Below are positions 8,767 through 17,680 of a DNA stretch of 48,340 nucleotides, in pieces. The stretch comes from Caldilineaceae bacterium (GTDB lineage: Bacteria; Chloroflexota; Anaerolineae; Caldilineales; Caldilineaceae): the NCBI GenBank assembly GCA_022842065.1, contig JALHQH010000047.1, forward strand, positions 1-48,340, in the 5' to 3' direction. The notes under the pieces were generated by a model. The model was given only the letters and a program-made list of their open reading frames with translations, was not told the DNA's origin and did not search any database. The translations under genes and the position numbers were made by a program. The stretch's first letter is position 1. Each line of letters starts with the position of its first letter.

Positions 8767-10625
8767 AAGGGCAAGTAGACCTTGCGCACTGTCGGCTGTG
8801 GTACCACACGGAATTGGCTCACAATCGTGGGGACGCGGTTGATCACACTATTGGGATTACCGGCCAGCTCTTGGGCGGTATACGGCGTAACGCCATAGGT
8901 GGTGACGGTGAGTACCTGCGTTGCCGGCGCAATCTCAAATTCGGTCCAGCCATAGGTATGCACAGCCAGGTAATCACCGGCCAGTAAGGTGGCGCTGATG
9001 GCTTTGCCGTTGGGCAACGTTGCTGCATCTGCCAGGCCAACGCGGTCGTAGGCAAGCTGGGTTAATTGGTTGTTGAGATAACTCTTGACAAAATCATCTT
9101 TGTCGTTGGGCAAGCTGTCCAGGTCGCTTGCCACGGGCAGGGCATCATAGAGCGCTTTGGTGGTTGGCGTAATCAGCCCCGTGAGGGCGGCCAGACCAAC
9201 GACTGTTGGTCCAAACGGGGCATCGTAGGCTACCGAACCCGTCGTCACCTCAAAGGCACCACTATGGTTGGCGGTCGTAAAGGGACCACTCTGGTAGGTC
9301 AGGTTGTTGACGACGGTGCCATGAATATCGGCGGCCACAAAGACCACATTGGTGATCTTGTTGTCAGCAATAAAGGCCAGCAAATTGCTGCGTTCGGCCA
9401 TATAACCTTCGTAGCGATCTTCGCCGCCGGCAGGGGTCAACAACTGGATCGGCTCGGGCAGCGCTACAAATTTCCAGATGATGCCTTTTTGTTGCGCGTC
9501 AAGTAGATCAGTTTTGAGATCTTGTAACTGCTGACTGCCAAGCAGCGTGCGCCCTGTCGCATAACTCTGATTCAAAAAGCGCAACAGATCAAGCGCCAGA
9601 TTGCTCGTGTCGAGCGGCGCAATCGCGGCATCGCGGAAGGCGCGGGCATCCAACACAAAAATCGCCGCGTCACTGCCATAGTTCTGGTAACGATAGAATT
9701 TGCGCTCGTTATCCATGCGCCCATCTCCGCCAACCGTGCCATAGAAGGTGTGGCGGATCGGGTTGAATTCGGTAAAGGCCCGTAACCCATTTTCAAAGAG
9801 CGCCGTGTCGTTAATCAGACCCGTCGTCTCGGGGAAGCGCAGATCACCGGCGGCCGGCGCGCCGCCGGCGTAGTTATTCATCACCTCGTGGTCATCAATC
9901 GTGGCAAAGAAGCTCGTGCGCCGCTGCAACTCCGCCCAGAAATTCTCATCGTAACGATAAGCATAGACTTCGTCGTGTTTTAGCCGAAATTCTGCCAATG
10001 TGTTTGCTTGCGTAATCGGCACCGCCGGCGAGGGCACATCGGCGTAGACCGTATCACCCAGCTTAATAAAGAATTGCAGATTGCGGTCGGGGGCATTAGC
10101 AATGGCCACATATGGGTTGAGTTCACCCCGCCAATCGCCAGCGGCCCCAAAGCGTAACCCGGGGCTTGCCCCCAGCGTGGCCGCCGTGCGGAACTGGCCA
10201 CTCGCCCCTTCATCACCCGAGGTGACCACATCATACGCATATTGCACACCCGGCTGGAGGCCAGTCAAGGTGACCGTCACCGGCACCGCCGGATCGCTAA
10301 TGTTGCGGACAATCTGCGTGCTGGCTGGATTGCCTGCAGTGCTATAGGTAAAGGTAATAATGCCGGGAAAGTTGCTGCGTGCCCAGAGCACGGCACTCGT
10401 CTGCCCCACATCGCCGGCCGCCGCGCCATTGGGCAAGACATTGATTGGCGGCAAGGTCGGTACACCTTGCTGTAATCCTTTGGCCCGCACCCCACCCCAA
10501 CTGTTGATCAACAGCAAGAGGGTGAGTAGGGATGTTAAGGTGCCGGTAATCAGCAGTGCCAACTTTTTGTTGGTCGTACGCACCGCGGTGGTCTCAGCAG
10601 CAGAATGATTTTTGTTGAAGTCCAT
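8754..10625 (-). CDS. Secreted PhoD-like phosphatase with C-terminal YLPLV tail
   Basis: A 623-residue metallophosphatase of the PhoD/alkaline phosphatase D type, hydrolysing phosphate mono- or diesters outside the membrane. An N-terminal hydrophobic segment (LALLITGTLTSLLTLLLL, about residues 22-42) is a signal peptide or anchor. A fibronectin-like PhoD N domain follows. Metal-site motifs are RFGAAGDWRGE, FFIKLGDTVYAD, TIDDHEVMNNY and FVAADIHGTVV. The protein ends VRKVYLPLVDR, a tail type often seen on Chloroflexota exported proteins and possibly a sorting signal. The start at 10625 follows AAGGAAGG. Confidence 0.8.
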   Translation of the reverse strand: MDFNKNHSAAETTAVRTTNKKLALLITGTLTSLLTLLLLINSWGGVRAKGLQQGVPTLPPINVLPNGAAAGDVGQTSAVLWARSNFPGIITFTYSTAGNPASTQIVRNISDPAVPVTVTLTGLQPGVQYAYDVVTSGDEGASGQFRTAATLGASPGLRFGAAGDWRGELNPYVAIANAPDRNLQFFIKLGDTVYADVPSPAVPITQANTLAEFRLKHDEVYAYRYDENFWAELQRRTSFFATIDDHEVMNNYAGGAPAAGDLRFPETTGLINDTALFENGLRAFTEFNPIRHTFYGTVGGDGRMDNERKFYRYQNYGSDAAIFVLDARAFRDAAIAPLDTSNLALDLLRFLNQSYATGRTLLGSQQLQDLKTDLLDAQQKGIIWKFVALPEPIQLLTPAGGEDRYEGYMAERSNLLAFIADNKITNVVFVAADIHGTVVNNLTYQSGPFTTANHSGAFEVTTGSVAYDAPFGPTVVGLAALTGLITPTTKALYDALPVASDLDSLPNDKDDFVKSYLNNQLTQLAYDRVGLADAATLPNGKAISATLLAGDYLAVHTYGWTEFEIAPATQVLTVTTYGVTPYTAQELAGNPNSVINRVPTIVSQFRVVPQPTVRKVYLPLVDR

Positions 10626-10984
10626 AGCTTCCTTCCTTGATTACGTGCTTGGTTGCATAAAGGGCAACCCCTGATGGCAAAGCGCTTACTTTGGCGCAGC
10701 GCAATGGATCGGTGCTGCGGTAAAAAGAAACAGTGTGCGAGCCAGACGGGGACAAACTTACAGGCCATAGTGTACGTAAAGTTGCGTTGCTTTGCAATAC
10801 TACGGTAAGGCGGGCGTTAGCTAAAGCACTCCCGTTGCCTGTTTCGCCAACTATTCCATCCTCGTATATACTGTAAAACGTAAAAGGTAAAACGTAATCC
10901 GTGCTGTCGGAAACCTTCACCTTTCACTTTTACTTTTATGCAGTAACCAACCATTGTTTTAGTACTGACGCAGGCAGAAGAACC
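10626..10984. promoter_or_regulatory. aroC upstream region with heptamer repeats
   Basis: This 359-bp spacer separates the divergent phosphatase and aroC genes. It holds four 7-bp units at 10873-10900 (GTAAAAC, GTAAAAG, GTAAAAC, GTAATCC) and a looser inverted set at about 10913-10938 (TTTCAC, TTTTAC). A TATACT hexamer at 10867-10872 could be a -10 element for aroC, but no convincing -35 lies 16-18 bp upstream. No aromatic-rich leader peptide was seen on the plus strand here. Confidence 0.6.
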
Positions 10985-12244
10985 ATGGAAATCTTAGGTG
11001 GACCACTATTTGGGGTAGCTGGTGCCGGGGAATCACACGGCCCTGGGGTAACGACGATTGTCTTTGGCTGTCCACCTGGGCTGAAGGTGACCCGTCGCCA
11101 GCTTCAACACTTTCTTGACCGGCGGCGACCGGGTGGCAACAAACATGGCACCCCGCGCAACGAGAAGGACAAAGTGCTGCTGCTCTCGGGCCTCTATAGT
11201 GAAGATCACGACCGCCTCTTATCCGGGCCGGCGATCCAGAGTCAGGTTGACGGCGTCGAATCGGCGACCGAGAGTTACGAAGAGGGCTATACGACCGGCG
11301 AACCGATTGCCGCGCTGGTCCTTTCTACCTCGCAAAAGTCAGGCGATTATGCGCAGTTTGCCGGCCTGCAAGGCGAGGTGCGGCCAGGGCATACTGATCT
11401 GGTGAAATATTATAAATCGCAGGGCTTTGTTGATGTGCGCGGTGGTGGCCGTTCCAGTTACCGCTCGACGATCACCGATGTGGTGGGTGGTTCGATTGCC
11501 CGCCTTTTTCTGGCCGAACACTTTGGCACGGTGATCCTCTCGTCGATCTGCCAGGTGGGACCACTGAAAACCACCCACAGTCTGGCCGAGCACTTTGAGC
11601 GGTTGATCACGGCGCGGCCGACCATGCATGTGACCGATCAGGAAATCGCTGCGGTCGAAGCGCGCCTTGCCGCGGCCGAAATCCACTCGCTCGATGCCGA
11701 ATTTGCCGAAGAAGCCGCCGACCTGATCAAGGAGACACGCATCCAGGGTGATTCGTTGGGTGCCATGGTCGAAGTGGTGGCGATCAATGTGCCGGCCCTG
11801 GTTGGCGAACCACTTTACCAAAGCTTGAAGGTACGCTTGATGGGCGCACTCGGTGGCCTTAATGCGGTCCAATCCTGTGAAGTGGGCGCTGGCCACGATG
11901 TGATCAGCCGCCGTGGCAGTGAAAATAATGATCAAATCCGCCGCACTGGTTATCTAAGCAACAGCCACGGTGGGCTACTCGGTGGCATGACCACGGGAAT
12001 GCCCCTTGTCTGCCGCGTCGGCTTTAAGCCAACTTCAACCATTGTGCGCCCACAACAATCAGTGCGCAAGAATCTGGAAGAGATTGAGTTTCAGTTACAA
12101 AAGGGGCGCCATGATCCCTGTGTTGGCGTGCGCGCCGGTGTTACCCTGGAGTCGCGGCTGGCGATTGAACTGCTCAACGGTGTGCTCATGCATCAGGCCG
12201 AGCGAATTGATGTGAAGCAGTTTCGGCTTTTTGATGAGGAATGA
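10985..12244 (+). CDS. aroC: Chorismate synthase
   Basis: A 419-residue enzyme converting EPSP to chorismate with reduced FMN, the last common step of aromatic synthesis. Motifs include GVAGAGESHGPG near the start, the DYAQFAGLQGEVRPGHTD segment, RRGSENND and YLSNSHGGLLGGMTTG. I start at MEILGG (10985), where homology to the family begins; an upstream in-frame ATG would add 28 residues from the repeat region. The usual GGGRxSARET motif reads GGGRSSYRSTITD here, a departure in the FMN-site region. The protein is slightly longer than typical. A kinase-like gene and aroKB follow on the same strand. Confidence 0.93.
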   Translation: MEILGGPLFGVAGAGESHGPGVTTIVFGCPPGLKVTRRQLQHFLDRRRPGGNKHGTPRNEKDKVLLLSGLYSEDHDRLLSGPAIQSQVDGVESATESYEEGYTTGEPIAALVLSTSQKSGDYAQFAGLQGEVRPGHTDLVKYYKSQGFVDVRGGGRSSYRSTITDVVGGSIARLFLAEHFGTVILSSICQVGPLKTTHSLAEHFERLITARPTMHVTDQEIAAVEARLAAAEIHSLDAEFAEEAADLIKETRIQGDSLGAMVEVVAINVPALVGEPLYQSLKVRLMGALGGLNAVQSCEVGAGHDVISRRGSENNDQIRRTGYLSNSHGGLLGGMTTGMPLVCRVGFKPTSTIVRPQQSVRKNLEEIEFQLQKGRHDPCVGVRAGVTLESRLAIELLNGVLMHQAERIDVKQFRLFDEE

Positions 12245-12247
12245 GCG

Positions 12248-12287
12248 GTATACAGGTAAATCGGTATACAGGTAAATCGGTAGAGTG
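12248..12287. repeat. Octamer array, GTAAATCG family, single orientation
   Basis: Five perfect 8-bp units run in tandem: GTATACAG, GTAAATCG, GTATACAG, GTAAATCG, GTAGAGTG. They start right after the aroC stop and end just before the next ATG at 12293. Unlike most sister arrays, this one has no inverted partner. Confidence 0.9.
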
Positions 12288-12292
12288 AAGGT

Positions 12293-12826
12293 ATGACACA
12301 AGCGGTCTTGGTGGCGATGAAAGGACATCCGGCGACGGGCAAGAGTACGCTGGCTTATGCACTTGCGCGCGCTTTGCAGTGGCCTTTAATCGATAAAGAT
12401 GATATAAAGGATCAGACGCTGGGGTTGCCCCATGACAACCAACTCGCCTATGCGATCATGTGGCAGGTGGTGGCGACGCAACTAGCGCTGGGCGTGAGTG
12501 TGATCATGGATTCGCCCTTTGCCTATCCCCTCCTTTATCAGCGGGCACAGGTCTTAATCACCGCACATAACGCGCGTTTGCTGGTGGTGGAAACGGTGCT
12601 GGCGGAAACCCTTTGGCGGCAGCGGCTTGAAGAGCGTCCCCCCACGGCGTCAACGCATAAGATTCAGGGCTGGTCGCGCATGCAAGCGCTGTTGGATAGC
12701 TATGCCGACTGTTGGCGCTACCCGATTGATCCGGCCCATCATCTGCTGGTCAACACTGCCGCGCCCCTTGACACCCTGGTGCAGCGGGTTCAACAAAAAT
12801 TAACAGAATCACCCCTTGTCCCATAG
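12293..12826 (+). CDS. P-loop kinase-like protein
   Basis: A 177-residue small P-loop NTPase. Walker A is GHPATGKST at residues 11-19, followed by LIDKDDIKD, the pattern of gluconate/adenylylsulfate/chloramphenicol-type kinases. A VIMDSPF strand and a lid-like segment with LWRQRLEERPP come later. It probably phosphorylates a small molecule, but the substrate cannot be assigned. It lies between aroC and aroKB with short spacers, so it may be co-transcribed with them. It is distinct from the AroK domain encoded next. Confidence 0.7.
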   Translation: MTQAVLVAMKGHPATGKSTLAYALARALQWPLIDKDDIKDQTLGLPHDNQLAYAIMWQVVATQLALGVSVIMDSPFAYPLLYQRAQVLITAHNARLLVVETVLAETLWRQRLEERPPTASTHKIQGWSRMQALLDSYADCWRYPIDPAHHLLVNTAAPLDTLVQRVQQKLTESPLVP

Positions 12827-12851
12827 GGACACCTGACCTTAGAGGATGACG

Positions 12852-14480
12852 ATGGCTGGCCCATTTAGTGATTTATCAACGCATTCGAGCGCAAAGAATA
12901 TTATCCTTACCGGCTTTATGGCCACCGGGAAAACCAGCGTGGGGCGACGGCTGGCCGAGCACCTCAACCGGCCCTTTGTCGATATGGATGACGAGTTGGT
13001 CGCCCACTTTGGCAAGCCGATTCGCGATGTCTTTACTGAAGATGGCGAGGCCGCCTTTCGCACGGCCGAGGCGGCGCTCTGTGTCCAACTGGCGGCGCGC
13101 AACGGTCACGTGATCAGTACCGGCGGCGGCGCGCTGGTCAACCCTAGAAATCGCGAAACCTTTGCGCAAACCGGTATCATTCTCTGCCTGCGCGCCACGC
13201 CCGACGAGATCCTGCGCCGTGTAGCTGATACTGGTGAGCGGCCATTGCTCAATACGGTCAAGGCGGAGCAGGAGACGCGTGTCCGTAGCTTGTTGCGTGA
13301 ACGGCGCGCCGCCTACGGGGCGATCACCCATCAAGTTGATACCACCGGCCTCTCGACCGCGCAGGTGGTCGAACGAGTGCTGGAGACGCTGGCCGGCGAC
13401 GCCGAAGTGGCCGACATGACCCGCATCCCGGTGCAAGGGCCAGAGGGCAGTTATCATATTTGCATCGGCGAGGGCTTGCTAGAAAAGGCGGGGTTGCTGC
13501 TGGCCAATCGGGGCTTGCGCCAGGGGCCGGCGGCGATTGTCACCAACCCGATGATTGCGCCCCACCATGCCGAGCCGCTGGCGACCAGCCTGCGCGCCGC
13601 CGGTTTTGTGCCCACCATTTGCACCGTGCCGGAAGGCGAACAACACAAGACCCTGGCCAGCATCGCCAGCCTCTATGATCAATTTTTGGCCGCTGGGCTT
13701 GATCGCAAAAGCCCGGTTATTTCCCTTGGCGGCGGCGTGATCGGCGATATGGCCGGTTTTGCCGCGGCCAGTTATCTGCGTGGCGTCCCCTTTGTGCAGA
13801 TCCCGACTTCGTTGCTCTCCATGGTTGATGCCTCGGTCGGCGGCAAAACGGGTGTTGATCTGCCGCAGGGTAAAAACTTGGTCGGCGCGTTCAAGCAGCC
13901 CCACTTGGTCATCATCGATACCGCGGTGATGGCAAGTTTACCCGCCGCTGAATTCCGCTCGGGGCTGGCCGAGGTGATCAAACATGGCATTATCGGCGCG
14001 CCGGAGTTGTTTCGTCAGTTTGAGGAAGAAGGGCCAACCAATCTAGTTCATCTCGTAGCGGAGGCCGTGCGCGTCAAAGTGGCGATTGTCGAAGAAGATC
14101 CCTATGAACAAGGGCGGCGCGCCGTGCTCAATCTTGGCCATACCTTTGGCCATGCGATTGAACTGGTGAGTAATTTTAAAGTGCGCCACGGTGAAGGGGT
14201 GGCCCTGGGTATGGTCGCCGCCACCGAGATGGCGGCGGCGCTCGAATATTGCGATCCAGCCTTGGTGGGCCAGGTGCGCCAGGTGCTGGATCGGGTTGGT
14301 CTGCCCGTGCAACTCGCCGGTTACGACGCTCAAGCGATTATGGACGCCATGGGCCATGACAAGAAGCGCGTCGGCAAGACGATCCGCTTTATTATCCCCC
14401 AAGCATTGGGCGATGTCGTGATCATTGACAACCCAGGGTGGGAACATGTAGAAATGGCGTTGCGGAAGATGCTGGTGTAG
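12852..14480 (+). CDS. aroKB: Bifunctional shikimate kinase / 3-dehydroquinate synthase
   Basis: A 542-residue natural fusion. The N-terminal about 175 residues are AroK, phosphorylating shikimate: P-loop GFMATGKTS, substrate-binding DMDDELVAHFGK, FRTAE and STGGGALV. The remaining about 365 residues are AroB, making 3-dehydroquinate from DAHP with NAD and a divalent metal: PEGEQHKT, SLGGGVIGDMAGFAA, VDASVGGKTGVD, AEVIKHG, LGHTFGHAIE and RHGEGVALG. All key metal ligands are present. I chose the ATG at 12852 because AGAGG lies 6 nt before it; an ATG at 12846 overlaps that site. The fusion joins steps 2 and 5 of the pathway. Confidence 0.93.
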   Translation: MAGPFSDLSTHSSAKNIILTGFMATGKTSVGRRLAEHLNRPFVDMDDELVAHFGKPIRDVFTEDGEAAFRTAEAALCVQLAARNGHVISTGGGALVNPRNRETFAQTGIILCLRATPDEILRRVADTGERPLLNTVKAEQETRVRSLLRERRAAYGAITHQVDTTGLSTAQVVERVLETLAGDAEVADMTRIPVQGPEGSYHICIGEGLLEKAGLLLANRGLRQGPAAIVTNPMIAPHHAEPLATSLRAAGFVPTICTVPEGEQHKTLASIASLYDQFLAAGLDRKSPVISLGGGVIGDMAGFAAASYLRGVPFVQIPTSLLSMVDASVGGKTGVDLPQGKNLVGAFKQPHLVIIDTAVMASLPAAEFRSGLAEVIKHGIIGAPELFRQFEEEGPTNLVHLVAEAVRVKVAIVEEDPYEQGRRAVLNLGHTFGHAIELVSNFKVRHGEGVALGMVAATEMAAALEYCDPALVGQVRQVLDRVGLPVQLAGYDAQAIMDAMGHDKKRVGKTIRFIIPQALGDVVIIDNPGWEHVEMALRKMLV

Positions 14481-14555
14481 ACATAGGGACTTTATATCAA
14501 CGCGATAAACTGTGCTAGGTTTATCGTGTCTTTGTATAGGAAGGTGTGTTAATAA

Positions 14556-14819
14556 ATGGAACTAACACTTACCCCAGATATCGAAAATGCAATTAAGAAA
14601 CAAGCGGTGCGGCGGGGTATTACGCCCGAACGACTTGTGCTTGAGCGTTTAAAAGAAATATTTGTTGCTATAGAGGAAGAACCAGATCAGCCACCAACAT
14701 CATTAGCGGATCTTCTCAATGGTTATATCGGTGTAATTCATAGCAGTGAACTTGTTGATGGCAGGGCGCAGATGTCCGAAAACACCGGGAGCCCATTCGC
14801 ACCGCAATTCTCAATTTAA
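14556..14819 (+). CDS. Small antitoxin-like protein with MITE-altered C-terminus
   Basis: An 87-residue protein. Residues 1-40 (LTLTPDIENAIKKQAVRRGITPERLVLERLKE) look like a ribbon-helix-helix antitoxin N-terminus. They are followed by SLADLLNGYIGVIHSSE and MSENTG, a pattern I associate with small antitoxin-like proteins. The last five codons come from an inserted palindromic element. Deleting that element and one copy of its 9-bp target duplication restores an in-frame end, AQLNSRVLEVIP, giving 93 residues. AGGAAGG lies about 12 nt before the ATG. It precedes a Fic gene, but a partnership is unproven. Confidence 0.6.
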   Translation: MELTLTPDIENAIKKQAVRRGITPERLVLERLKEIFVAIEEEPDQPPTSLADLLNGYIGVIHSSELVDGRAQMSENTGSPFAPQFSI

Positions 14820-14927
14820 GCTTGGGACCAGTGTACTGCGCATCCCCTGATGCGCAGCCCAACTTGGCGCGCGACCGTTCGCATCAGGGGATGCTCACTA
14901 CACGTTGTCAGATTGAGAATTGCTGCG
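14803..14927. mobile_element. MITE-like palindromic insertion with 9-bp target duplication
   Basis: CATTCGCAC occurs at 14794-14802 and again at 14928-14936, directly flanking a 125-bp element. The element ends are inverted: CGCAATTCTCAAT on the left and, reading inward on the other strand, CGCAGCAATTCTCAAT on the right. Inside, GCATCCCCTGATGC (14840-14853) is perfectly inverted at 14881-14894, and the left copy is itself a small hairpin. There is no coding capacity, so a transposase must act in trans. Confidence 0.85.
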
Positions 14928-15003
14928 CATTCGCACAGCTAAATAGCCGTGTACTTGAGGTAATTCCATAAGTAAGCAGGAGTGGATAATAACGGCCAAC
15001 CAA

Positions 15004-15873
15004 ATGGACTTAGCCGAAATCCTTCAACGCGTTGACGAACTAAAAACTGCAATCGATGCGCTACGTCCCATCGACCGTGAGCAGGAATTGCGCATTTTGC
15101 AGAAGTTCCGGCTGGACTGGAACTATCATTCCAACGCGCTCGAAGGCAATACGCTGACCTATGGCGAGACGCGCGCGTTTCTGTTGCATGGCATCACCGC
15201 ACACGGCAAACCTTTTCGTGATTACCTCGATATGAAAGGGCACCAGGCTGCGCTGGAACAGTTGGAAGAGATCGTTCGTCAACAGCAGCCATTGACTGAG
15301 GCAGATATACGCGAACTGCACAGAATTCTGTTGGTGGAATCCTATGCCATGCCGGCGGTTACATTGAATGGCACACCAACGACGCGGCGCGTTGAGATTG
15401 GTCGCTACAAAACGGTTTCCAATTCAGTGCAGACGAGTACGGGGGCAATCCACTTTTATGCGACGCCAGAAGAGACGCCGGCGCGTATGGGTGACCTGAT
15501 GGCATGGTATCGGCGAGTCTGGACATCACAAGAATTACATCCACTGCTGATTGCGGCCACCTTTCATTTTCGTTTCGTGGAGATTCATCCCTTTGATGAT
15601 GGGAATGGTCGCATGGCGCGCCTGTTGATGAACTTGATCCTGATGCAGGCCGGCTATGTCCCGGTGATTATCAACACGAATACCAAAGCCGAGTATCTGC
15701 TGGCGCTGGAGCTAGCAGACGGCGGTGAATTAGAACCATTTATCACGCTGATTGGGCGCAACCTGCTGCAATCGCTGGCGCTGTTTTTGCGTGGTGCCCA
15801 GGGTAAAGCAATTGACGAACCGGCTGATCTGGATGCCAAGTTAGCCGAATTGCAACAGCGTCTGCAAAAATAA
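15004..15873 (+). CDS. Fic-domain AMP-transferase, self-inhibited class
   Basis: A 289-residue Fic/DOC protein, likely to transfer AMP from ATP to protein hydroxyls. The catalytic motif HPFDDGNGRMAR has His195 and Arg203. The N-terminal helix carries SNALEGN (Ser43, Glu47, Gly48), the (S/T)xxxE(G/N) inhibitory motif of class II Fic proteins, so a separate antitoxin is not strictly needed. The preceding small antitoxin-like gene is therefore only a possible partner. The start at 15004 lacks a well-spaced ribosome site (AGGAG is about 20 nt away). It ends 12 bp before aroQ. Confidence 0.88.
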   Translation: MDLAEILQRVDELKTAIDALRPIDREQELRILQKFRLDWNYHSNALEGNTLTYGETRAFLLHGITAHGKPFRDYLDMKGHQAALEQLEEIVRQQQPLTEADIRELHRILLVESYAMPAVTLNGTPTTRRVEIGRYKTVSNSVQTSTGAIHFYATPEETPARMGDLMAWYRRVWTSQELHPLLIAATFHFRFVEIHPFDDGNGRMARLLMNLILMQAGYVPVIINTNTKAEYLLALELADGGELEPFITLIGRNLLQSLALFLRGAQGKAIDEPADLDAKLAELQQRLQK

Positions 15874-15885
15874 GGAAAATATCCA

Positions 15886-16329
15886 ATGAGTGCAATTGCC
15901 GTCCTACACGGCCCGAATCTGAATCTACTAGGTACCCGGGAGACCCACATATATGGCAGCATGACCCTGGCCAAGATCGAGGCTGCGCTCTCAAACGCGG
16001 CGGGTGATCACGAGTTGCGCTTTTTACAGAGCAACCACGAAGGGGTGCTCATCGATTTTATCCACGAAGCGCGTGAGTGGGCCAATGGCATTCTGATCAA
16101 CCCTGGTGCTTATACCCACTACTCCTATGCGCTGCGCGATGCGATTAGTGGCGTCAAGCTGCCGACGGTGGAGGTCCATCTCAGTAACATCCATCAGCGC
16201 GAGGAATTTCGTCACACCTCGGTGATCGCGCCGGTTGCGGTAGGGCAGATCTGTGGATTTGGCTGGCGCAGCTATTTGCTGGGCTTGCAGGCGCTGTTGG
16301 ATCACCTTCAGGATCAGAGTGGGAAATAA
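15886..16329 (+). CDS. aroQ: Type II 3-dehydroquinate dehydratase
   Basis: A 147-residue cytosolic enzyme, typically dodecameric, that dehydrates 3-dehydroquinate to 3-dehydroshikimate, step 3 of the pathway. It carries [12 protein letters not shown] at the start, catalytic Tyr23 in [16 protein letters not shown] (from Asn72), His98 in EVHLSN, and GQICGFG near the end. Length is normal for the family. AAGGAA precedes the ATG. The next gene's ATG follows its stop by one base, but that gene is not an aromatic enzyme. Confidence 0.95.
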   Translation: MSAIAVLHGPNLNLLGTRETHIYGSMTLAKIEAALSNAAGDHELRFLQSNHEGVLIDFIHEAREWANGILINPGAYTHYSYALRDAISGVKLPTVEVHLSNIHQREEFRHTSVIAPVAVGQICGFGWRSYLLGLQALLDHLQDQSGK

Positions 16330-16330
16330 G

Positions 16331-17680
16331 ATGAAGCGAACGTCGATGCACATAACGCTGCCCCGCTTTTTGGTTGGCCTGCTGCTTGGTCTGCTGCTCT
16401 TTGTGACCGGCTGTAACAATCAGGAGCCAACGCCAACACCACCGGCTGCGACGCTGGCCGTCGCTGCACCGGCTAATAATAGCACCCCCGTCGCCGCTGA
16501 TAATGGGACTGGTAGCGCTGCTGTGGCCGCACAACCAACGGCTACGCCGCTCCCCACGCCCACGCCAGAACCGGTGGGTACCCTCACCCTCTGGCATAGT
16601 TGGGCCGAAGCCGATGGGGATGCACTGGCCGCCATGCTGGCCGCGTTTAGTCAACAATATCCTGATGTCCAGGTCAATACCCTCTTTGTCGCCTATAATG
16701 ATCTGCCCCAAGCTTATGCCGATGCCGTCCAAGCCCAGGCCGGCCCCGATCTGATCCTGGCGTCGAACTGGTGGCTGGGCGAGATGGTGGCCGCGGGCGT
16801 CGTGCAGGAGTTGGATGGGCTGGTCGATGTGGCGACTGTGGACAGCTTTTGGCCGGCGACGGTGGCCAATCTGCGTTGGCAGGGCAAGCTCTATGGGCTG
16901 CCCACCAATTTTGAACTGGTGAGCCTTTTCTACAACCGCGATCTGATCGCTGCGAATGCCCTACCCACCACCACTGACGACTTACTCGCCTTAGCCAACG
17001 CGGCTCCGACCCAGGGCATCGGTCTCTATGCCAGCCTCTACCATCTCTATTGGGGGTTGCCCGCCTATGGCGTGGCGCTGCTGGATGAGAATGGTCTAGC
17101 TGTACTTGACCAGGGCGAGGGCGCAGCGAACTATCTGACCTGGTTGGCGGCCCTTGATGAGGTGCCAGGTACCTTTGTCGACAGTGACTATGGCATGTTG
17201 CTCGATCGCTTCAAAAAGGGTGAATTCGCCTTCCTGGTCGATGGCCCGTGGAGCATCGGCGAATTGCGCACTGCCTTGGGAGATCGGCTGGGGGTGACCA
17301 CTTTACCCGCTGGTCCGGCCGGCCCGGCCCAACCTTGGCTGAGCGCCGATGGGGTCATGTTGAATCCAACGATTACCGAGCAACAACAGTGGTTGGCCTT
17401 GCTCTTGGCACAGCATTTTACCAGTGTGGCCAGTGCCGAACAGCTCGCCAACCTGGCTAACCGCCTGCCGGCCAACCGTACCGTTGTATTGGCTGATCCG
17501 CTGCTACAGAATTTTCTAGCCCAAGGGGCAAATGCGCAACCAATGCCCATGCTCCCCGAAATGAGCCAGGTGTGGGGCTATGGTGGCGACATGCTTATCA
17601 AGGTGCTTGACGGCGCGGAAGATCCGGCGAGCGTGGTGGCCGCAACCAGTACCTTGATTAACGAAGCCAATGGCAAGTAA
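16331..17680 (+). CDS. ABC transporter sugar-binding lipoprotein (family 1 SBP)
   Basis: A 449-residue extracellular solute-binding protein. The N-terminus has a basic start, a hydrophobic run ([15 protein letters not shown]) and a Cys at the end of FVTGC, a lipobox that would anchor it to the membrane. A long Ala/Thr/Pro linker (about 35-75, with [13 protein letters not shown]) leads to the binding fold starting [13 protein letters not shown], typical of carbohydrate-binding proteins. No permease or ATPase for it is nearby, so it works with components encoded elsewhere or is a sensor. Its ATG begins one base after the aroQ stop, and its end overlaps the next gene by 11 bp. Confidence 0.85.
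   Translation: MKRTSMHITLPRFLVGLLLGLLLFVTGCNNQEPTPTPPAATLAVAAPANNSTPVAADNGTGSAAVAAQPTATPLPTPTPEPVGTLTLWHSWAEADGDALAAMLAAFSQQYPDVQVNTLFVAYNDLPQAYADAVQAQAGPDLILASNWWLGEMVAAGVVQELDGLVDVATVDSFWPATVANLRWQGKLYGLPTNFELVSLFYNRDLIAANALPTTTDDLLALANAAPTQGIGLYASLYHLYWGLPAYGVALLDENGLAVLDQGEGAANYLTWLAALDEVPGTFVDSDYGMLLDRFKKGEFAFLVDGPWSIGELRTALGDRLGVTTLPAGPAGPAQPWLSADGVMLNPTITEQQQWLALLLAQHFTSVASAEQLANLANRLPANRTVVLADPLLQNFLAQGANAQPMPMLPEMSQVWGYGGDMLIKVLDGAEDPASVVAATSTLINEANGK

Noticed and set aside
14556..15873. Classical Fic toxin-antitoxin pair
   Set aside because: The Fic protein carries its own inhibitory SxxxEG motif, and the small upstream protein looks like a DNA-binding antitoxin type rather than a FicA helix.
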